DNA of 64,000 bases from positions 62,001 through 126,000 of the forward strand of contig NZ_JAHESE010000016.1 in the NCBI RefSeq assembly GCF_018598175.1, read 5' to 3'. Position 1 is the stretch's first letter, and each line of letters starts with the position of its first letter. Positions 53,783 through 63,569 of this stretch are shown piece after piece. This stretch comes from Dawidia cretensis. Lineage in GTDB: Bacteria > Bacteroidota > Bacteroidia > Cytophagales > Cyclobacteriaceae. The position numbers and the translations under genes are program-made. The notes under the pieces were generated by a model that was not told where the DNA came from, did no database searches, and saw only the letters and a list, made by a program, of their open reading frames with translations.

Positions 53783-53845
53783 TAACGCTGTAAAGTACAA
53801 CGTGGCCCGGATATTGTTTCGTTACCTTTGTACGTTACAGCGTAA
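53783..53845 (+). promoter_or_regulatory. Pair of inverted 11-base motifs around a TonB receptor promoter
   Basis: TAACGCTGTAA (53783-53793) and TTACAGCGTAA (53835-53845) are near-exact reverse complements (10 of 11), spaced 52 bases centre to centre, about five helical turns. The second copy is itself a dyad GTTAC-AGC-GTAAC (53834-53846) at the likely transcription start. They look like sites for a regulator that binds both and bends the DNA between them. Confidence 0.5.
53823..53830 (+). promoter_or_regulatory. -7 box of the TonB receptor gene
   Basis: TACCTTTG matches TAnnTTTG exactly, 20 bases before the ATG at 53850. The -33 element is weak, again consistent with regulation. Confidence 0.5.
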
Positions 53846-53849
53846 CAAT

Positions 53850-56129
53850 ATGCTGCGGAGCCTAAGCCTGATAATACTCGTGTTGATGGATTTTGTTGCG
53901 GTGGCGCAACAAATAACGATCAAAGGTACCGTGCGCGATGCCAGTGGTGAACGTTTACCTTCTGCTTACGTGCTTTTTACCCCCGATTCTATTCACGTTA
54001 CGACCGACAACCAGGGTCACTTTTCGGTGCGCGTACCCACTGGCCCCAAGGTATGCCAGGTCACCTATATTGGGTACGAACGCTATCAGAAGTCGTTCAC
54101 ATTGCGCGGAGACACAACCCTTACCGTTGCGCTACGGTCCACTCCGGGCCAACTGCAGGAAGTGGTCATCACCGGCACGCGCAATGTGCAGCAAGACGTC
54201 TTTAACTCCAACCGCACCAGCACGTACCTCCTGACGCAAGAAGATATCAACGCATTGCCTGTACTGGGCGGCGAAGCAGATGTGATTAAAGTCTTGCAAC
54301 TGTTGCCCGGTACGTTGCGCGGCGCCGATGGAAGCTCTGACCTCTTCGTGCGCGGCGGCGCAGCGGACCAAAACCTCGTGCTGCTCGACGACGTGCCCAT
54401 CTACAACACCAGTCACCTGTTCGGGTTTCTATCGGTGTTTAATCCCGACATCCTCGACCACGTAGAGGCTATCAACGGTGGCTTCCCCGCCGAGTTCGGG
54501 GGCCGCCTGTCGTCCATCCTCAACATCAAAACCACCGCCGACGTTCCCGAACGCACGCATGTTTCCGGTGACATCGGCGTACTCGCTTCGCGTCTCTTTG
54601 TCGAGCAGCCACTCGTCAAAGACAAAGCAAGCATTTGGATTGCTGGTCGACGGACGTATATCGACCAGGTGGTAAAGGCACTCGGCGAAGAGCTGCCCTA
54701 TTTCTTTTACGACCTCAACGGCAAAATATTACTGAAGCCCACACCGCGCGACCATGTGGAAATGAGCTACTACGGTGGCGAAGACGTACTCGATTTCTTC
54801 CGCGACCGCGACAACGACGGCAGTGGCTTCACGACCACCTACGAAGCCGGCAATAACAGCCAGTCGGTCCGTTGGGTACATGCATTCGACCATGGGTGGA
54901 AAAGCGAGCTCTCCGCCATTCGCTCGGAATACCGGTATAACATTCGCAATGCCTTTGAAGACAACGAGCTGGTGGCATTCTCCGACATCGAAGACTACGG
55001 TGCCCGCTGGTCGATACACAAAGACTCTTTACGCGGCGGCGCCTCATTTAAGACCGGCGCCGAATGGACACGTCACGCTGTAAGTCCCAATATTATTAAT
55101 ACACAGGGCACGTTTTCACAGATCTTTGAAAGCAGCATCGCCCAGGGCCGTATTGCCAACGAGTTTGCTGTACATGCGCAATATGAATGGTCACCCCTGA
55201 CACACCTGCGCATCAATGCCGGTATGCGCGGTTCCATGGCCGCTGTCACCAATCGCAACTACGTCAATGCCGAGCCCCGGCTGTCGGCGCGCTATTCGCT
55301 GACAAACAACCAGGCGCTCAAGCTCAGCTATTCGCGCATGGTACAATACATACATCGCATATCAAGCTCCGCGGTATCGTCGCCCACCGACATCTGGTAC
55401 CCGGTAACCGATGCCATTGTGCCGCAGACGTCAAACCAACTAGCCCTGGCGTGGCAGAATACATTTCGTGAAGACAATATATTCCTAAGCGTGGAGGCCT
55501 ACTATAAATCCATGGATCACCTTATTGGCTACGAAGAAGGCACCAACCTGTTTATGAACAACGACTTCGAGTCAAAGCTCATCCAGGGCCGGGGCCGTGC
55601 CTGGGGACTGGAAGTATTGCTGCGCAAAGAAGCGGGCCGTTTCAAAGGATGGATCAGTTATACCCTGTCATGGTCACGACGTCAGTTCGATGAGGTGAAT
55701 GACGGCGCCTGGTTCTACTCGCGCTACGACCGCCGCCACAACGGAGCTATTGTGGGGCAGTATGCTCTGGGCAAGCGCTGGGCCGCATCGGTGGTATGGG
55801 AATTTATATCGGGCTCGCGCTTTACACCGATTATTGGGCAGTATGCCGTGGCCGCGCCCACGTTGACGGGCGTCGACCTCATTCCCATATTCTCTGGTAT
55901 CAACGAGGTGAAGCTGGCCAACACACACCGCCTCGACATCGGTATCAAGTTCAAAAGCCGTCCGCACCGCCGTTATCAGTGGGAGTGGTTTGCCGGCGTA
56001 TACAACACCTATAACCGCGCCAACCCTGTTGCGATTACCATTGAGCAGGACGATGACGGCACACTGCGTTACGAACAGCCGGGCCTGTTCGGCGCCATTC
56101 CCTTTATCAGCTATGGCTTTAAATTTTAA
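53850..56129 (+). CDS. TonB-dependent outer-membrane receptor with N-terminal regulatory domain
   Basis: A 759-residue receptor that imports a ligand across the outer membrane using TonB energy. A signal peptide (LIILVLMDFVAVAQ) is followed by a carboxypeptidase-like domain at about 22-105 (ITIKGTVRDASGERLPSAYV). The plug starts VVITGTRNVQQDVF and includes VLQLLPGTLRGADGSSDLFV and RGGAADQNLVLLDDVPIYN. The barrel ends AIPFISYGFKF, with an aromatic final strand. Unlike SusC it is short and followed not by SusD but by a DUF4249 lipoprotein, a pairing frequent in Cytophagales. The ATG at 53850 is used rather than a TTG at 53778. Confidence 0.92.
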   Translation: MLRSLSLIILVLMDFVAVAQQITIKGTVRDASGERLPSAYVLFTPDSIHVTTDNQGHFSVRVPTGPKVCQVTYIGYERYQKSFTLRGDTTLTVALRSTPGQLQEVVITGTRNVQQDVFNSNRTSTYLLTQEDINALPVLGGEADVIKVLQLLPGTLRGADGSSDLFVRGGAADQNLVLLDDVPIYNTSHLFGFLSVFNPDILDHVEAINGGFPAEFGGRLSSILNIKTTADVPERTHVSGDIGVLASRLFVEQPLVKDKASIWIAGRRTYIDQVVKALGEELPYFFYDLNGKILLKPTPRDHVEMSYYGGEDVLDFFRDRDNDGSGFTTTYEAGNNSQSVRWVHAFDHGWKSELSAIRSEYRYNIRNAFEDNELVAFSDIEDYGARWSIHKDSLRGGASFKTGAEWTRHAVSPNIINTQGTFSQIFESSIAQGRIANEFAVHAQYEWSPLTHLRINAGMRGSMAAVTNRNYVNAEPRLSARYSLTNNQALKLSYSRMVQYIHRISSSAVSSPTDIWYPVTDAIVPQTSNQLALAWQNTFREDNIFLSVEAYYKSMDHLIGYEEGTNLFMNNDFESKLIQGRGRAWGLEVLLRKEAGRFKGWISYTLSWSRRQFDEVNDGAWFYSRYDRRHNGAIVGQYALGKRWAASVVWEFISGSRFTPIIGQYAVAAPTLTGVDLIPIFSGINEVKLANTHRLDIGIKFKSRPHRRYQWEWFAGVYNTYNRANPVAITIEQDDDGTLRYEQPGLFGAIPFISYGFKF

Positions 56130-56141
56130 TGACACGCGTAT

Positions 56142-57029
56142 ATGAAGCAACACCCCCTCACATGGCAACAAGGTCTGATCGGCGCAAAGCTTCTCGCGCT
56201 GGGACTACTGGTGGGCAGTTGCTTGCCGGAACCGCTGCCAGTGGATGGCATACCGGTGCTTAAGCCGCAGATTGTGGTGTCAACACAGATCGTTCCCGAT
56301 CAATTGCCGAATGAATCATTCGTCGTGCTGCTCACGAAGAGTTTTGGTGCGCTCGATGCCAGCGACGACAGCGACCCCTACGAGCTCATTCAGCAAATCG
56401 CCGTAGACGATGCCGTCGTCAGCATCATGGGTCCGGATAGCGCCTACAACCTGTTTAACATCGGCAGCGGTTTATACGGCGGGGTAGCAATACCGTTTGT
56501 GCCGCATGCTTCATACCGGCTGGAAATTACCAGTGAATCCCTCGGGTCTGTAACAGCGACGACCACCGTGCAGCCACCCATCACCTTCGACGAGCTTATT
56601 GCCGAGCTATACTTCAACGGCTTCGATGACACGTTGCTGCAGGTCACACAGCAGTTTACCGACCCCGTCGGCAAGGATTATTATATGGTCAATGTACAAG
56701 ACATCAGACGCCAGGATGTCTTTGAGAACCTTCTCAATCCGCGGGGTTTCACGCGATTGATTGAAGATGTGAACTTTGATGGGGAAAAACACCGCGAATC
56801 GTTCCGCGTGGTGTACCGCGATTACTACGCCGGAGACACAACAGCCATTTACCTTGCGCGTATCAGCGAAGAATATTATAACTTTATGAAACTGCGACTC
56901 GACAATCGTTATAGTTTTGTTGAATACCTCAGTGAGCCGGTAAACTACCCCACCAACGTAGTCGGTGGAAAAGGATTCTTTAACTTATACGTGCCCGACG
57001 TGCGGATTAAACATGTGGGCGTGGATTAA
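56142..57029 (+). CDS. DUF4249 lipoprotein
   Basis: A 295-residue surface or periplasmic lipoprotein with a lipobox VGSC near residue 27. The following VLKPQIVVSTQIVPDQLPNE and VVSIMGPDSAYNLFN are typical of DUF4249 proteins, which are usually partners of TonB receptors of the preceding type. It starts 12 bases after the receptor stop, so they are cotranscribed. The ligand is unknown. Confidence 0.88.
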   Translation: MKQHPLTWQQGLIGAKLLALGLLVGSCLPEPLPVDGIPVLKPQIVVSTQIVPDQLPNESFVVLLTKSFGALDASDDSDPYELIQQIAVDDAVVSIMGPDSAYNLFNIGSGLYGGVAIPFVPHASYRLEITSESLGSVTATTTVQPPITFDELIAELYFNGFDDTLLQVTQQFTDPVGKDYYMVNVQDIRRQDVFENLLNPRGFTRLIEDVNFDGEKHRESFRVVYRDYYAGDTTAIYLARISEEYYNFMKLRLDNRYSFVEYLSEPVNYPTNVVGGKGFFNLYVPDVRIKHVGVD

Positions 57030-57097
57030 CGGCGGTGCAACCACACGGCACGTTCTTTTAGTAGTGATTCGGGAATTAATAAACCGCACGAACGGCC

Positions 57098-57532
57098 ATG
57101 GAAAATAAAAGCAAGCGCGACGAGATCATCGAAGTTGTCAACAAACTGTTCATCTATACCGACACCCGGCAGTGGAGTCGTTTACAGGATGAAGTGTTTA
57201 CACCCATCGTACAATTTGATCGGGGACAGGAAGGAACCGTGGACCTGTCCGGAGCGGACATCGCCAGGTTGTGGAATGAAGGTTTTCGCGACCTGGGAGC
57301 CATTCACCACCAGGCCGGGAACTACCTGGTGAGCTTCGGCCACGAGTCCATCGAAGCAGACGTCTTTTGTTATGCCGTGGCCTATCACTTTACCAAAAGC
57401 GATCCCGTGGAAAAACTGCGGGAATTTGTCGGACAATACAACCTGCATGTGGTCCTGACAGACCAGGGGTGGCGTATCGATAGCTTTAAGTATACGCTCA
57501 CCTATCGAAGTCCCGACGCCACGACGTTGTAG
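57098..57532 (+). CDS. NTF2/SnoaL-like protein
   Basis: A 144-residue single-domain cone fold protein without a signal peptide: NKLFIYTDTRQWSRLQDEVF, RLWNEGFRDLGAIHHQAGNY and EADVFCYAVAYHFTKSDP match nuclear transport factor 2-like proteins. Many bind small hydrophobic molecules and some are isomerases or hydrolases. It lies 68 bases after the DUF4249 gene and may be read through from it. Confidence 0.82.
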   Translation: MENKSKRDEIIEVVNKLFIYTDTRQWSRLQDEVFTPIVQFDRGQEGTVDLSGADIARLWNEGFRDLGAIHHQAGNYLVSFGHESIEADVFCYAVAYHFTKSDPVEKLREFVGQYNLHVVLTDQGWRIDSFKYTLTYRSPDATTL

Positions 57533-57546
57533 CCCGGGAGGGTGGA

Positions 57547-58230
57547 TTATTTCTGGGTGGGGGTTGGAGCGTTGCTCTCAAAGAAATTGTTGAGCAACGA
57601 GACCAGCTCCGGGGCGGTCAGGTAATACATCACCTTCACATTGCGTGTATTGAAATCGGCCAGCAAATCATAGTACGCTGTTTCCGTCAGCGCATACTTT
57701 TGCATCAACCCGCTTTTGGTCTCCGGAGTATTGATGACCACATCGACATACGTCTGCGCCCGGGCGTTGTCTTCCCTCAGCCAGACCAGCTTGCGCTTTT
57801 GTTTCTTCGTCCGCGATAAATAAAATGGTACGCGACGGCGGTCGATCTTTTCGTTCTCCTCGTCAAACAGGCCCTCGTACGGATCCATCCGCCGCGATTG
57901 CACCGTAACGGTATTCAGCAGAATGCTCTTATCGCGCATGCGGATCACGCTCGGTTCCCAATCCCATAAGGGCTGCTCGATGGTCTGGTAGCCCACCACC
58001 GACAATACGAGCGTATCGCGCCGCGTAGCGGTAATGACAAAACTTCCTTGCATGTCCGTAGAAGTACCGCGCAGAGAATTCTTTACACGTATGTTCACAA
58101 AGGGCAACGCCGCAAACGTAGTAGAGTCCACCACCACGCCTTTAAACGTTTCCTGCTGCGCAAGCAGCGCAGTGAACGGGCACAAAAGAAAGGGGAGGAG
58201 GAAAGAGAGTCTGCGCAGCATCAACAGCAT
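57547..58230 (-). CDS. Secreted protein with carboxypeptidase-like regulatory domain
   Basis: A 227-residue protein: signal peptide (FLLPFLLCPFTALLAQ), a carboxypeptidase-like regulatory domain at about 27-100 (ETFKGVVVDSTTFAALPFVN), then a basic and helical C-terminal region (SRTKKQKRKLVWLRED, YYLTAPELVSLLNNFFES). The domain is common on secreted and outer-membrane Bacteroidota proteins; the C-terminal part is of unknown function. Its ATG directly follows the cupin gene stop. Confidence 0.8.
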   Translation of the reverse strand: MLLMLRRLSFLLPFLLCPFTALLAQQETFKGVVVDSTTFAALPFVNIRVKNSLRGTSTDMQGSFVITATRRDTLVLSVVGYQTIEQPLWDWEPSVIRMRDKSILLNTVTVQSRRMDPYEGLFDEENEKIDRRRVPFYLSRTKKQKRKLVWLREDNARAQTYVDVVINTPETKSGLMQKYALTETAYYDLLADFNTRNVKVMYYLTAPELVSLLNNFFESNAPTPTQK

Positions 58231-58734
58231 TTACGGGTTTGTCAGCGACGTTATGATGTCGGCATGGCCCGAAAAAGTTTTAAGCAGTGTCGCGCGATCG
58301 GCCATTTCAAAGTCGACAAAGTCAAATCCCGGGGCTACCGTGCAACCCGCCAGCGTATAGCGACCCGGTGCTTGGAGGCGAGCGCCGAACCAGGTGTTGG
58401 CCGGTACGACTACTTGCAACGAGTCACCCTGTAAGAGATCAGCGCCTAACCGGTGCACTGTCAGCCCGGTTTCTTCGTGCAATACATAAATGGAAAGACT
58501 GTCGCCGGCGTGGTAATGCCAGAGCTCGTCGGAGCGGATGCGGTGAAACACCGAGCGATCCTGCTCCCGCAAAAGAAAATAAATGGCGGTGGAGAAGCTC
58601 CGCCTGCCGGTAAAGCGTGCCGGCAGGCCAGAGGTTTCAATAGCTTCCGCAGCGCGGTATGTCTCACGGTAAAAGCCTCCTTCCGGGTGAGGCTTCAGGT
58701 CTAAACAACGTACCCAATAGGCTGCGTCCTGCAT
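58231..58734 (-). CDS. DUF985-type cupin protein
   Basis: A 167-residue cupin_5/DUF985 protein: LDLKPHPEGGFYRETYRA near residue 11, FSTAIYFLLREQDRSVFHRI, DELWHYHAGDSLSIYVLHEE and WFGARLQAPGRYTLAGCTVA reproduce the family blocks. Probably a sugar-epimerase-like beta-barrel, substrate unknown. It sits 14 bases after the malic enzyme stop and is in the same operon. Confidence 0.9.
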   Translation of the reverse strand: MQDAAYWVRCLDLKPHPEGGFYRETYRAAEAIETSGLPARFTGRRSFSTAIYFLLREQDRSVFHRIRSDELWHYHAGDSLSIYVLHEETGLTVHRLGADLLQGDSLQVVVPANTWFGARLQAPGRYTLAGCTVAPGFDFVDFEMADRATLLKTFSGHADIITSLTNP

Positions 58735-58748
58735 GGTGACGATATCGA

Positions 58749-61028
58749 TTAAAGGTGATCGTTCTGCTCGTGTAATTGCGCATCCACTACGGCGATGGCC
58801 GCCATATTGACGATCTCGCGAATGGAGCTGCCCAGCTGCAGCACGTGTACCGGCTTCTTCATGCCTAACAAAATCGGACCAATCGCGTCCGCACCACCGA
58901 TCTCCATCAACAGCTTGTATGCAATATTACCCGACGCCAGGTTGGGGAAGATGAGTGTGTTGGCGGGCTGGTCGGCCAGCGCGCTGAACGGGAATGTTTC
59001 CTGTTGTATTCTCGTGTCAAACGCCACGTTGCCTTGAATATCACCTTCTACTACCAGCGAAGGATCTTTCTCCCGCGCCAACCGTACGGCCTCACGTGTT
59101 TTGGTCGGCACCTCGCCTGTCGACGAACCGAAGTTGGAGTACGACAATACCGCGATGCGCGGGTCCATGTCGAAGAACTTCACACCTCGCGCGGTGAGCT
59201 CAATGATACCGGCCAGCTCTTGCGCATTCGGGTTGACATTGACCGTTGTATCGGCGAAGAAGAACGTGCCATTTTTGTTCATAATGATATACATACCCGC
59301 CACGCGATCGACACCGTCGGCGGTGCCGATGATCTGCAGCGAAGGCAGAATGGTTTTCGGATAGTCTTTGGTCAGACCGCTGACGAGCGCGTCGGCGTCG
59401 CCGAACTCTACCATCATCGCGCCAAAGTAATTGCGCTCACGCATCTGGCGCATGCTGTCCAGGTAAGAGAGACCCTTGCGCTGGCGCTTCTGGTATAAGC
59501 GTTCGGCGTAGCGGGCTACTGTAGCGTCGTCTTCGCGCGGATAGATGATCGGGCAATCTGCCAGGTCGAGGTCGTACTCTTTGATCAACGCGAGGATCTC
59601 TTCGCGATTACCCAGCAGAATCGGATGCGCGATGCCCTCGTCTTTGAGGATCTGTGCCGCTTTGAGAATCTTGTGGTGATTTGCTTCGGCAAAGACCACG
59701 CGCTTGGGATTCTGTTTGGCGCGCTCGATGATACGCGAAATAAGCTTCTGATCTATACCAATGCGGCGTTGCAGGTCATGATGATACGCACCCCAATCGG
59801 TGATCGGGTGCTTCGCAATACCCGAGTCCATCGCCGCCTTGGCTACCGCCGGCGACACCGTGGTAATCAGGCGTGGGTCGAGTGGCTTGGGAATGAGGTA
59901 CTCGCGACCAAACTGAATGCGGTCGGTTCCATAGGCTTTTGCCACCATGTCGGGTACAGGTTCCTTGGCCAGTTCCGCCAGGGCATGCACCGCGGCGAGC
60001 TTCATCTCCTCGTTGATCTCCTGCGCGCGTACATCGAGTGCGCCGCGGAAGATATAGGGGAAGCCCAGCACATTGTTTACCTGGTTAGGATGATCGGAGC
60101 GGCCTGTTGCGAGGATAGCATCTTGCCGCGTGCGGCGCGCTAAAGTATAGTCGATCTCCGGGTTCGGATTGGCCAGCGCAAACACGATCGGGTCTTTGGC
60201 CATGTTGTTGAGGTCTTCCGGCGTAATAGCGTCGGCCACCGAGAGGCCTATAAATACGTCCGCGCCGACCATCGCTTCTTGCAGCGTGTTGAAGGGCACG
60301 TCTAGTACAAACTGTTGTTTGATGGAATCCAGGCCCGTGCGCTTGGTGTTCAGCACGCCCTTGCTGTCGCACATAATGATGTTTTCCTTCCGGGCACCGA
60401 GGGCGATGTATAGCTTGGTACAGCTCACCGCGGCAGCACCCGCACCGTTCACGACGATCTTGACCTCGGCCATCTTCTTGCCGACGATCTCGAGCGCGTT
60501 CAGCAGCCCCGCGGCCGAAATGATCGCCGTGCCGTGCTGGTCGTCGTGCATAACCGGGATGTTCATTTTCTCCTTCAGCTCCGTCTCGATCTTAAAACAT
60601 TCGGGGGCTTTGATGTCTTCGAGATTAACGCCACCAAAAGTGGGCTCCAGCGACTTCACGATCTTGATAAAGGAGTCGGGATCCTTCTCGTCGATCTCGA
60701 TGTCGAACACATCGATGCCGGCGAACTTCTTGAACAAAACACCCTTACCCTCCATGACGGGCTTGGACGCTTCCGGACCAATGTCACCCAATCCCAATAC
60801 GGCCGTACCGTTGGAGATCACGGCAACGAGGTTGCCCTTTGCAGTGTATTTATAGACGTCCTCCTTATTGGCGGCAATTTCTTTGCAGGGTTCGGCCACC
60901 CCGGGTGAATATGCTAACGCGAGGTCCAGCTGGGTACTCAGTACTTTGGTCGGTACTACTTCAATCTTTCCCGGCTGCCCTTGCATATGGTAATTCAGGG
61001 CATCTTCCTTTCTGATTTTAATAGACAT
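58749..61028 (-). CDS. maeB: NADP-dependent malic enzyme with phosphotransacetylase-like C-terminus
   Basis: Decarboxylates malate to pyruvate with NADP+, linking the TCA cycle to pyruvate and NADPH. From the ATG at 61028 it has 759 residues. The malic part is about 1-430 ([46 protein letters not shown]-like [13 protein letters not shown]). The second part, about 430-759, resembles phosphate acetyltransferase and is thought to regulate the enzyme through acetyl-CoA rather than catalyse. An exact -7 box lies 24 bases before the ATG. It leads an operon with the cupin and regulatory-domain genes. Confidence 0.95.
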   Translation of the reverse strand: MSIKIRKEDALNYHMQGQPGKIEVVPTKVLSTQLDLALAYSPGVAEPCKEIAANKEDVYKYTAKGNLVAVISNGTAVLGLGDIGPEASKPVMEGKGVLFKKFAGIDVFDIEIDEKDPDSFIKIVKSLEPTFGGVNLEDIKAPECFKIETELKEKMNIPVMHDDQHGTAIISAAGLLNALEIVGKKMAEVKIVVNGAGAAAVSCTKLYIALGARKENIIMCDSKGVLNTKRTGLDSIKQQFVLDVPFNTLQEAMVGADVFIGLSVADAITPEDLNNMAKDPIVFALANPNPEIDYTLARRTRQDAILATGRSDHPNQVNNVLGFPYIFRGALDVRAQEINEEMKLAAVHALAELAKEPVPDMVAKAYGTDRIQFGREYLIPKPLDPRLITTVSPAVAKAAMDSGIAKHPITDWGAYHHDLQRRIGIDQKLISRIIERAKQNPKRVVFAEANHHKILKAAQILKDEGIAHPILLGNREEILALIKEYDLDLADCPIIYPREDDATVARYAERLYQKRQRKGLSYLDSMRQMRERNYFGAMMVEFGDADALVSGLTKDYPKTILPSLQIIGTADGVDRVAGMYIIMNKNGTFFFADTTVNVNPNAQELAGIIELTARGVKFFDMDPRIAVLSYSNFGSSTGEVPTKTREAVRLAREKDPSLVVEGDIQGNVAFDTRIQQETFPFSALADQPANTLIFPNLASGNIAYKLLMEIGGADAIGPILLGMKKPVHVLQLGSSIREIVNMAAIAVVDAQLHEQNDHL

Positions 61029-61051
61029 GCAGTCGTTGGTTGTTAAAGGGC

Positions 61052-61059
61052 CAAATATA
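61052..61059 (-). promoter_or_regulatory. -7 box upstream of the malic enzyme gene
   Basis: TATATTTG on the minus strand matches TAnnTTTG exactly and gives a leader of about 17 bases. Confidence 0.45.
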
Positions 61060-61112
61060 ATCACCTTAAATTTATTGTGATTTGCGAATTCATTTTTGGA
61101 CTTTTGCCCGAC

Positions 61113-61853
61113 ATGGAAAAATCAGACATGATTTACGGCACCCGGGCCGTGATCGAGGCCATTGTGGCAGGAAAAGAAATCGAAAAAGTGATGATTCAGT
61201 CCGGGTTGACCAATGACCTGATAAAAGAGCTGATCGCCACGGCTAAAAATCACCGGGTACCCTTCACGTTCGTGCCGGCCGATAAGCTCAAGCGCATGTC
61301 TTCCCGCAACCACCAGGGCGTCATCTGCCTGTTGGCCGCTGTAACCTTTGTACCCCTGGATAACCTCATTGACAAGGCCTTTAGCGAAGGCCGTGAGCCA
61401 TTTTTTCTGCTCATGGATCGTGTTACCGACGTTCGCAACTTTGGCGCCATGGCCCGTACGGCGGAGTGCGCCGGCCTGGACGGTATCATCATTGGCGAAA
61501 AAGGCAGCGCCCCCATTACCAGCGACGCCATGAAAACCTCGGCGGGCGCCCTCAATCACCTGCCCGTAGCGCGTGAAGCCGACCTGAAAAAAACTGTCAA
61601 ATTGTTGCGCGACAGCGGTATACGCGTGGTAGCGTGTACGGAAAAGGCCAAAGAAGACCTCTACGACGTAAACCTGACAGGCCCCATCGCAGTTATTCTG
61701 GGCTCAGAAGAAGATGGTATTTCAGATGTATTGATCCGCGAAGCCGACGAGCTGGCCCGCATCCCCATGCAGGGAAAGATCGGCTCCCTCAACGTATCGG
61801 TCGCCGCCGGCGTCGCCATCTATGAAGTAGTACGTCAACGCCGCAAAGGATAA
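61113..61853 (+). CDS. rlmB: SpoU-family 23S rRNA 2'-O-methyltransferase (RlmB-like)
   Basis: Methylates a ribose of 23S rRNA with S-adenosylmethionine. From the ATG at 61113 it has 246 residues: an N-terminal substrate-binding domain at 1-75 ([20 protein letters not shown]) and a knotted SpoU domain with [44 protein letters not shown] and [19 protein letters not shown]. These are the three SpoU motifs in order. It is called RlmB (G2251) because of the N-terminal domain, with other SpoU members as alternatives. Confidence 0.9.
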   Translation: MEKSDMIYGTRAVIEAIVAGKEIEKVMIQSGLTNDLIKELIATAKNHRVPFTFVPADKLKRMSSRNHQGVICLLAAVTFVPLDNLIDKAFSEGREPFFLLMDRVTDVRNFGAMARTAECAGLDGIIIGEKGSAPITSDAMKTSAGALNHLPVAREADLKKTVKLLRDSGIRVVACTEKAKEDLYDVNLTGPIAVILGSEEDGISDVLIREADELARIPMQGKIGSLNVSVAAGVAIYEVVRQRRKG

Positions 61854-62006
61854 GATAATAAGGCATCCCGGAGGGGCTTCCCTATGGCATACTTACAGGC
61901 ATACCTATAGCATACTTATACCATAGCTATGGATACCTTATTGTAACCTTATAGTGAGTCTATTAGAATCCCCAAAATCGATCACCGCAAAAGAACCATA
62001 AGAATG
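61854..62006. repeat. Short repeats and palindrome between rlmB and rocD
   Basis: Three copies of GCATAC(T/C)TA at 61887, 61899 and 61910, spaced 11-12 bases, are followed by the perfect palindrome CCATAGCTATGG (61921-61932). A further CTATGG/CCATAG pair spans 61882-61926. It lies between convergent gene ends and may act as a bidirectional terminator or be a small repeat element; there is no T-run. Confidence 0.5.
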
Positions 62007-63245
62007 TTACTTGCGGTACGCCAACACGGCGCGCTCGATCATATCACAGCAATCATGCAACTGCTCTTCCGTAATAGTGAGCGGTGGCGCAAAACGAATG
62101 ATATTGCCGTGGGTAGGCTTCGCCAGCAACCCTTCCTTCATAAAAGCCACACAGAGATTCCAGGCCGTCTTGCTTTCGGCCGTATCGTTGATCACAATCG
62201 CATTCAACAACCCTTTTCCGCGCACCAGCGTAATCAGATCCGTCTTGCGGATCAACGCTTCCATACGCTGACGGAAAACCACGCCCAACTGCGCCGCATT
62301 CTCCGCAAGGCGCTCATCCAAAACCACTTGCAACGCCTCGATACAGACTGCTGCCGCCAGCGGATTACCGCCAAAGGTAGAGCCATGCTCGCCCGGGCGG
62401 ATCACCAGCATAATATCGTCGTCCGCCAACACACAGGATACTGGCATAGTACCACCTGACAATGCTTTGCCGAGTATCAACAAGTCAGGCCGTACATCTT
62501 CATGATCAGATGCCAGCATTTTACCCGTGCGTGCAATGCCCGTCTGGATTTCATCCATCATGAGCAATACATTATTCTTGCGACACAGTTGCTCCGCCGT
62601 CTTCAAATAACCTTCTGCTGGAATATACACGCCGGCCTCCCCCTGGATCGGCTCGATCCATAGCCCGCAGACGTTCGGATTTGCCAACGCCGTTTCCAGC
62701 GCAGTCGTGTTGTTATACTCGACTATTTCAAAGCCCGGCATAAACGGCCCAAAGCCGCCGCGTGAGTCGGGATCGGTAGAAGCAGAAATAATGGTAGTGG
62801 TACGACCGTGAAAGTTTTTGCTGGCCACAACAATCACAGCCTGATCGGTTGCGATACCTTTCCTGGTATAGCCCCACTTGCGCGCCAACTTGATTGCCGT
62901 TTCGTTGGCCTCCGCGCCGCTGTTCATAAAGAGCGCCTTCTGATATCCGAAGAGCTCACAGATATACTTCTCTGCACGTCCGAGCTTGTCGTTGTAAAAT
63001 GCACGTGAGGTGAGCGTAAGCTCTTTCGCTTGCCGGATCAGCGCATCGATAATACGCGGATGGCAATGTCCCTGGTTGACGGCGCTATACGCCGACAGAA
63101 AATCATAGTAGCGTTTGCCTTCCACATCCCAGACAAACACACCTTCGCCCTTACACAGCACGACGGGCAGCGGATGGTAATTGTGCGCTCCGTACTGATC
63201 TTCCAGCGAAATGGCTTCTTGACTTGATGTGATGGCGTGCAGCAT
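62007..63245 (-). CDS. rocD: Ornithine--oxo-acid aminotransferase
   Basis: PLP-dependent enzyme converting ornithine and 2-oxoglutarate to glutamate semialdehyde and glutamate in arginine/ornithine breakdown. From the ATG at 63245 it has 412 residues, normal for RocD. DQYGAHNYHPLPVVLCKGEG near 16-35 is typical of RocD rather than ArgD. LFMNSGAEANETAIKLAR (105-122), LLMMDEIQTGIARTGK and the PLP lysine at residue 260 (ILGKALSGGTMPVS) follow. An open frame continues far upstream but has no family similarity there. ArgD or GabT are less likely. Confidence 0.93.
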   Translation of the reverse strand: MLHAITSSQEAISLEDQYGAHNYHPLPVVLCKGEGVFVWDVEGKRYYDFLSAYSAVNQGHCHPRIIDALIRQAKELTLTSRAFYNDKLGRAEKYICELFGYQKALFMNSGAEANETAIKLARKWGYTRKGIATDQAVIVVASKNFHGRTTTIISASTDPDSRGGFGPFMPGFEIVEYNNTTALETALANPNVCGLWIEPIQGEAGVYIPAEGYLKTAEQLCRKNNVLLMMDEIQTGIARTGKMLASDHEDVRPDLLILGKALSGGTMPVSCVLADDDIMLVIRPGEHGSTFGGNPLAAAVCIEALQVVLDERLAENAAQLGVVFRQRMEALIRKTDLITLVRGKGLLNAIVINDTAESKTAWNLCVAFMKEGLLAKPTHGNIIRFAPPLTITEEQLHDCCDMIERAVLAYRK

Positions 63246-63569
63246 ATACAATAAACTCAGGGTATCAGGCAAATTTACCAAATCACGTCCGTAAACCCTA
63301 AATAGAAACCCTCCCGCCGCCAAAAATGAAAACTTTAAAGTTTTTACGACTGTTTTCGAAAGAAATAGGTTCAGACATGACAAATTGCACCCCCAAATTA
63401 AAACGTATTTAAAACATCTAATAGGTGGAGGCTGGCGCGGCCTGACGCAAAAGGTAGTAGACCGGAAAAAGAAAAAGCAATCCCGGAAAAGATAATAGAA
63501 CAAGAAAAAGGAAAAGAGATAAACTGGTTCGTTTAACCCGTCGGCCCCAGGAAACCGCAAACAAAAAGA
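63246..63569. other. Divergent region between rocD and rmuC
   Basis: 324 bases holding the promoters of both genes. An exact rocD -7 box lies at 63270-63277. The rest is AT- and purine-rich, with GAAAAAGAAAAAG-like runs around 63460-63520. No gene is supported. Confidence 0.55.
63270..63277 (-). promoter_or_regulatory. -7 box upstream of rocD
   Basis: TAAATTTG on the minus strand matches TAnnTTTG exactly, 25 bases before the ATG, implying a leader of about 18 bases. Confidence 0.45.

Noticed and set aside
61880-61932. Possible CRISPR-like array
   Set aside because: Repeat units are only about nine bases at 11-12 base spacing, with no spacers and no cas genes.
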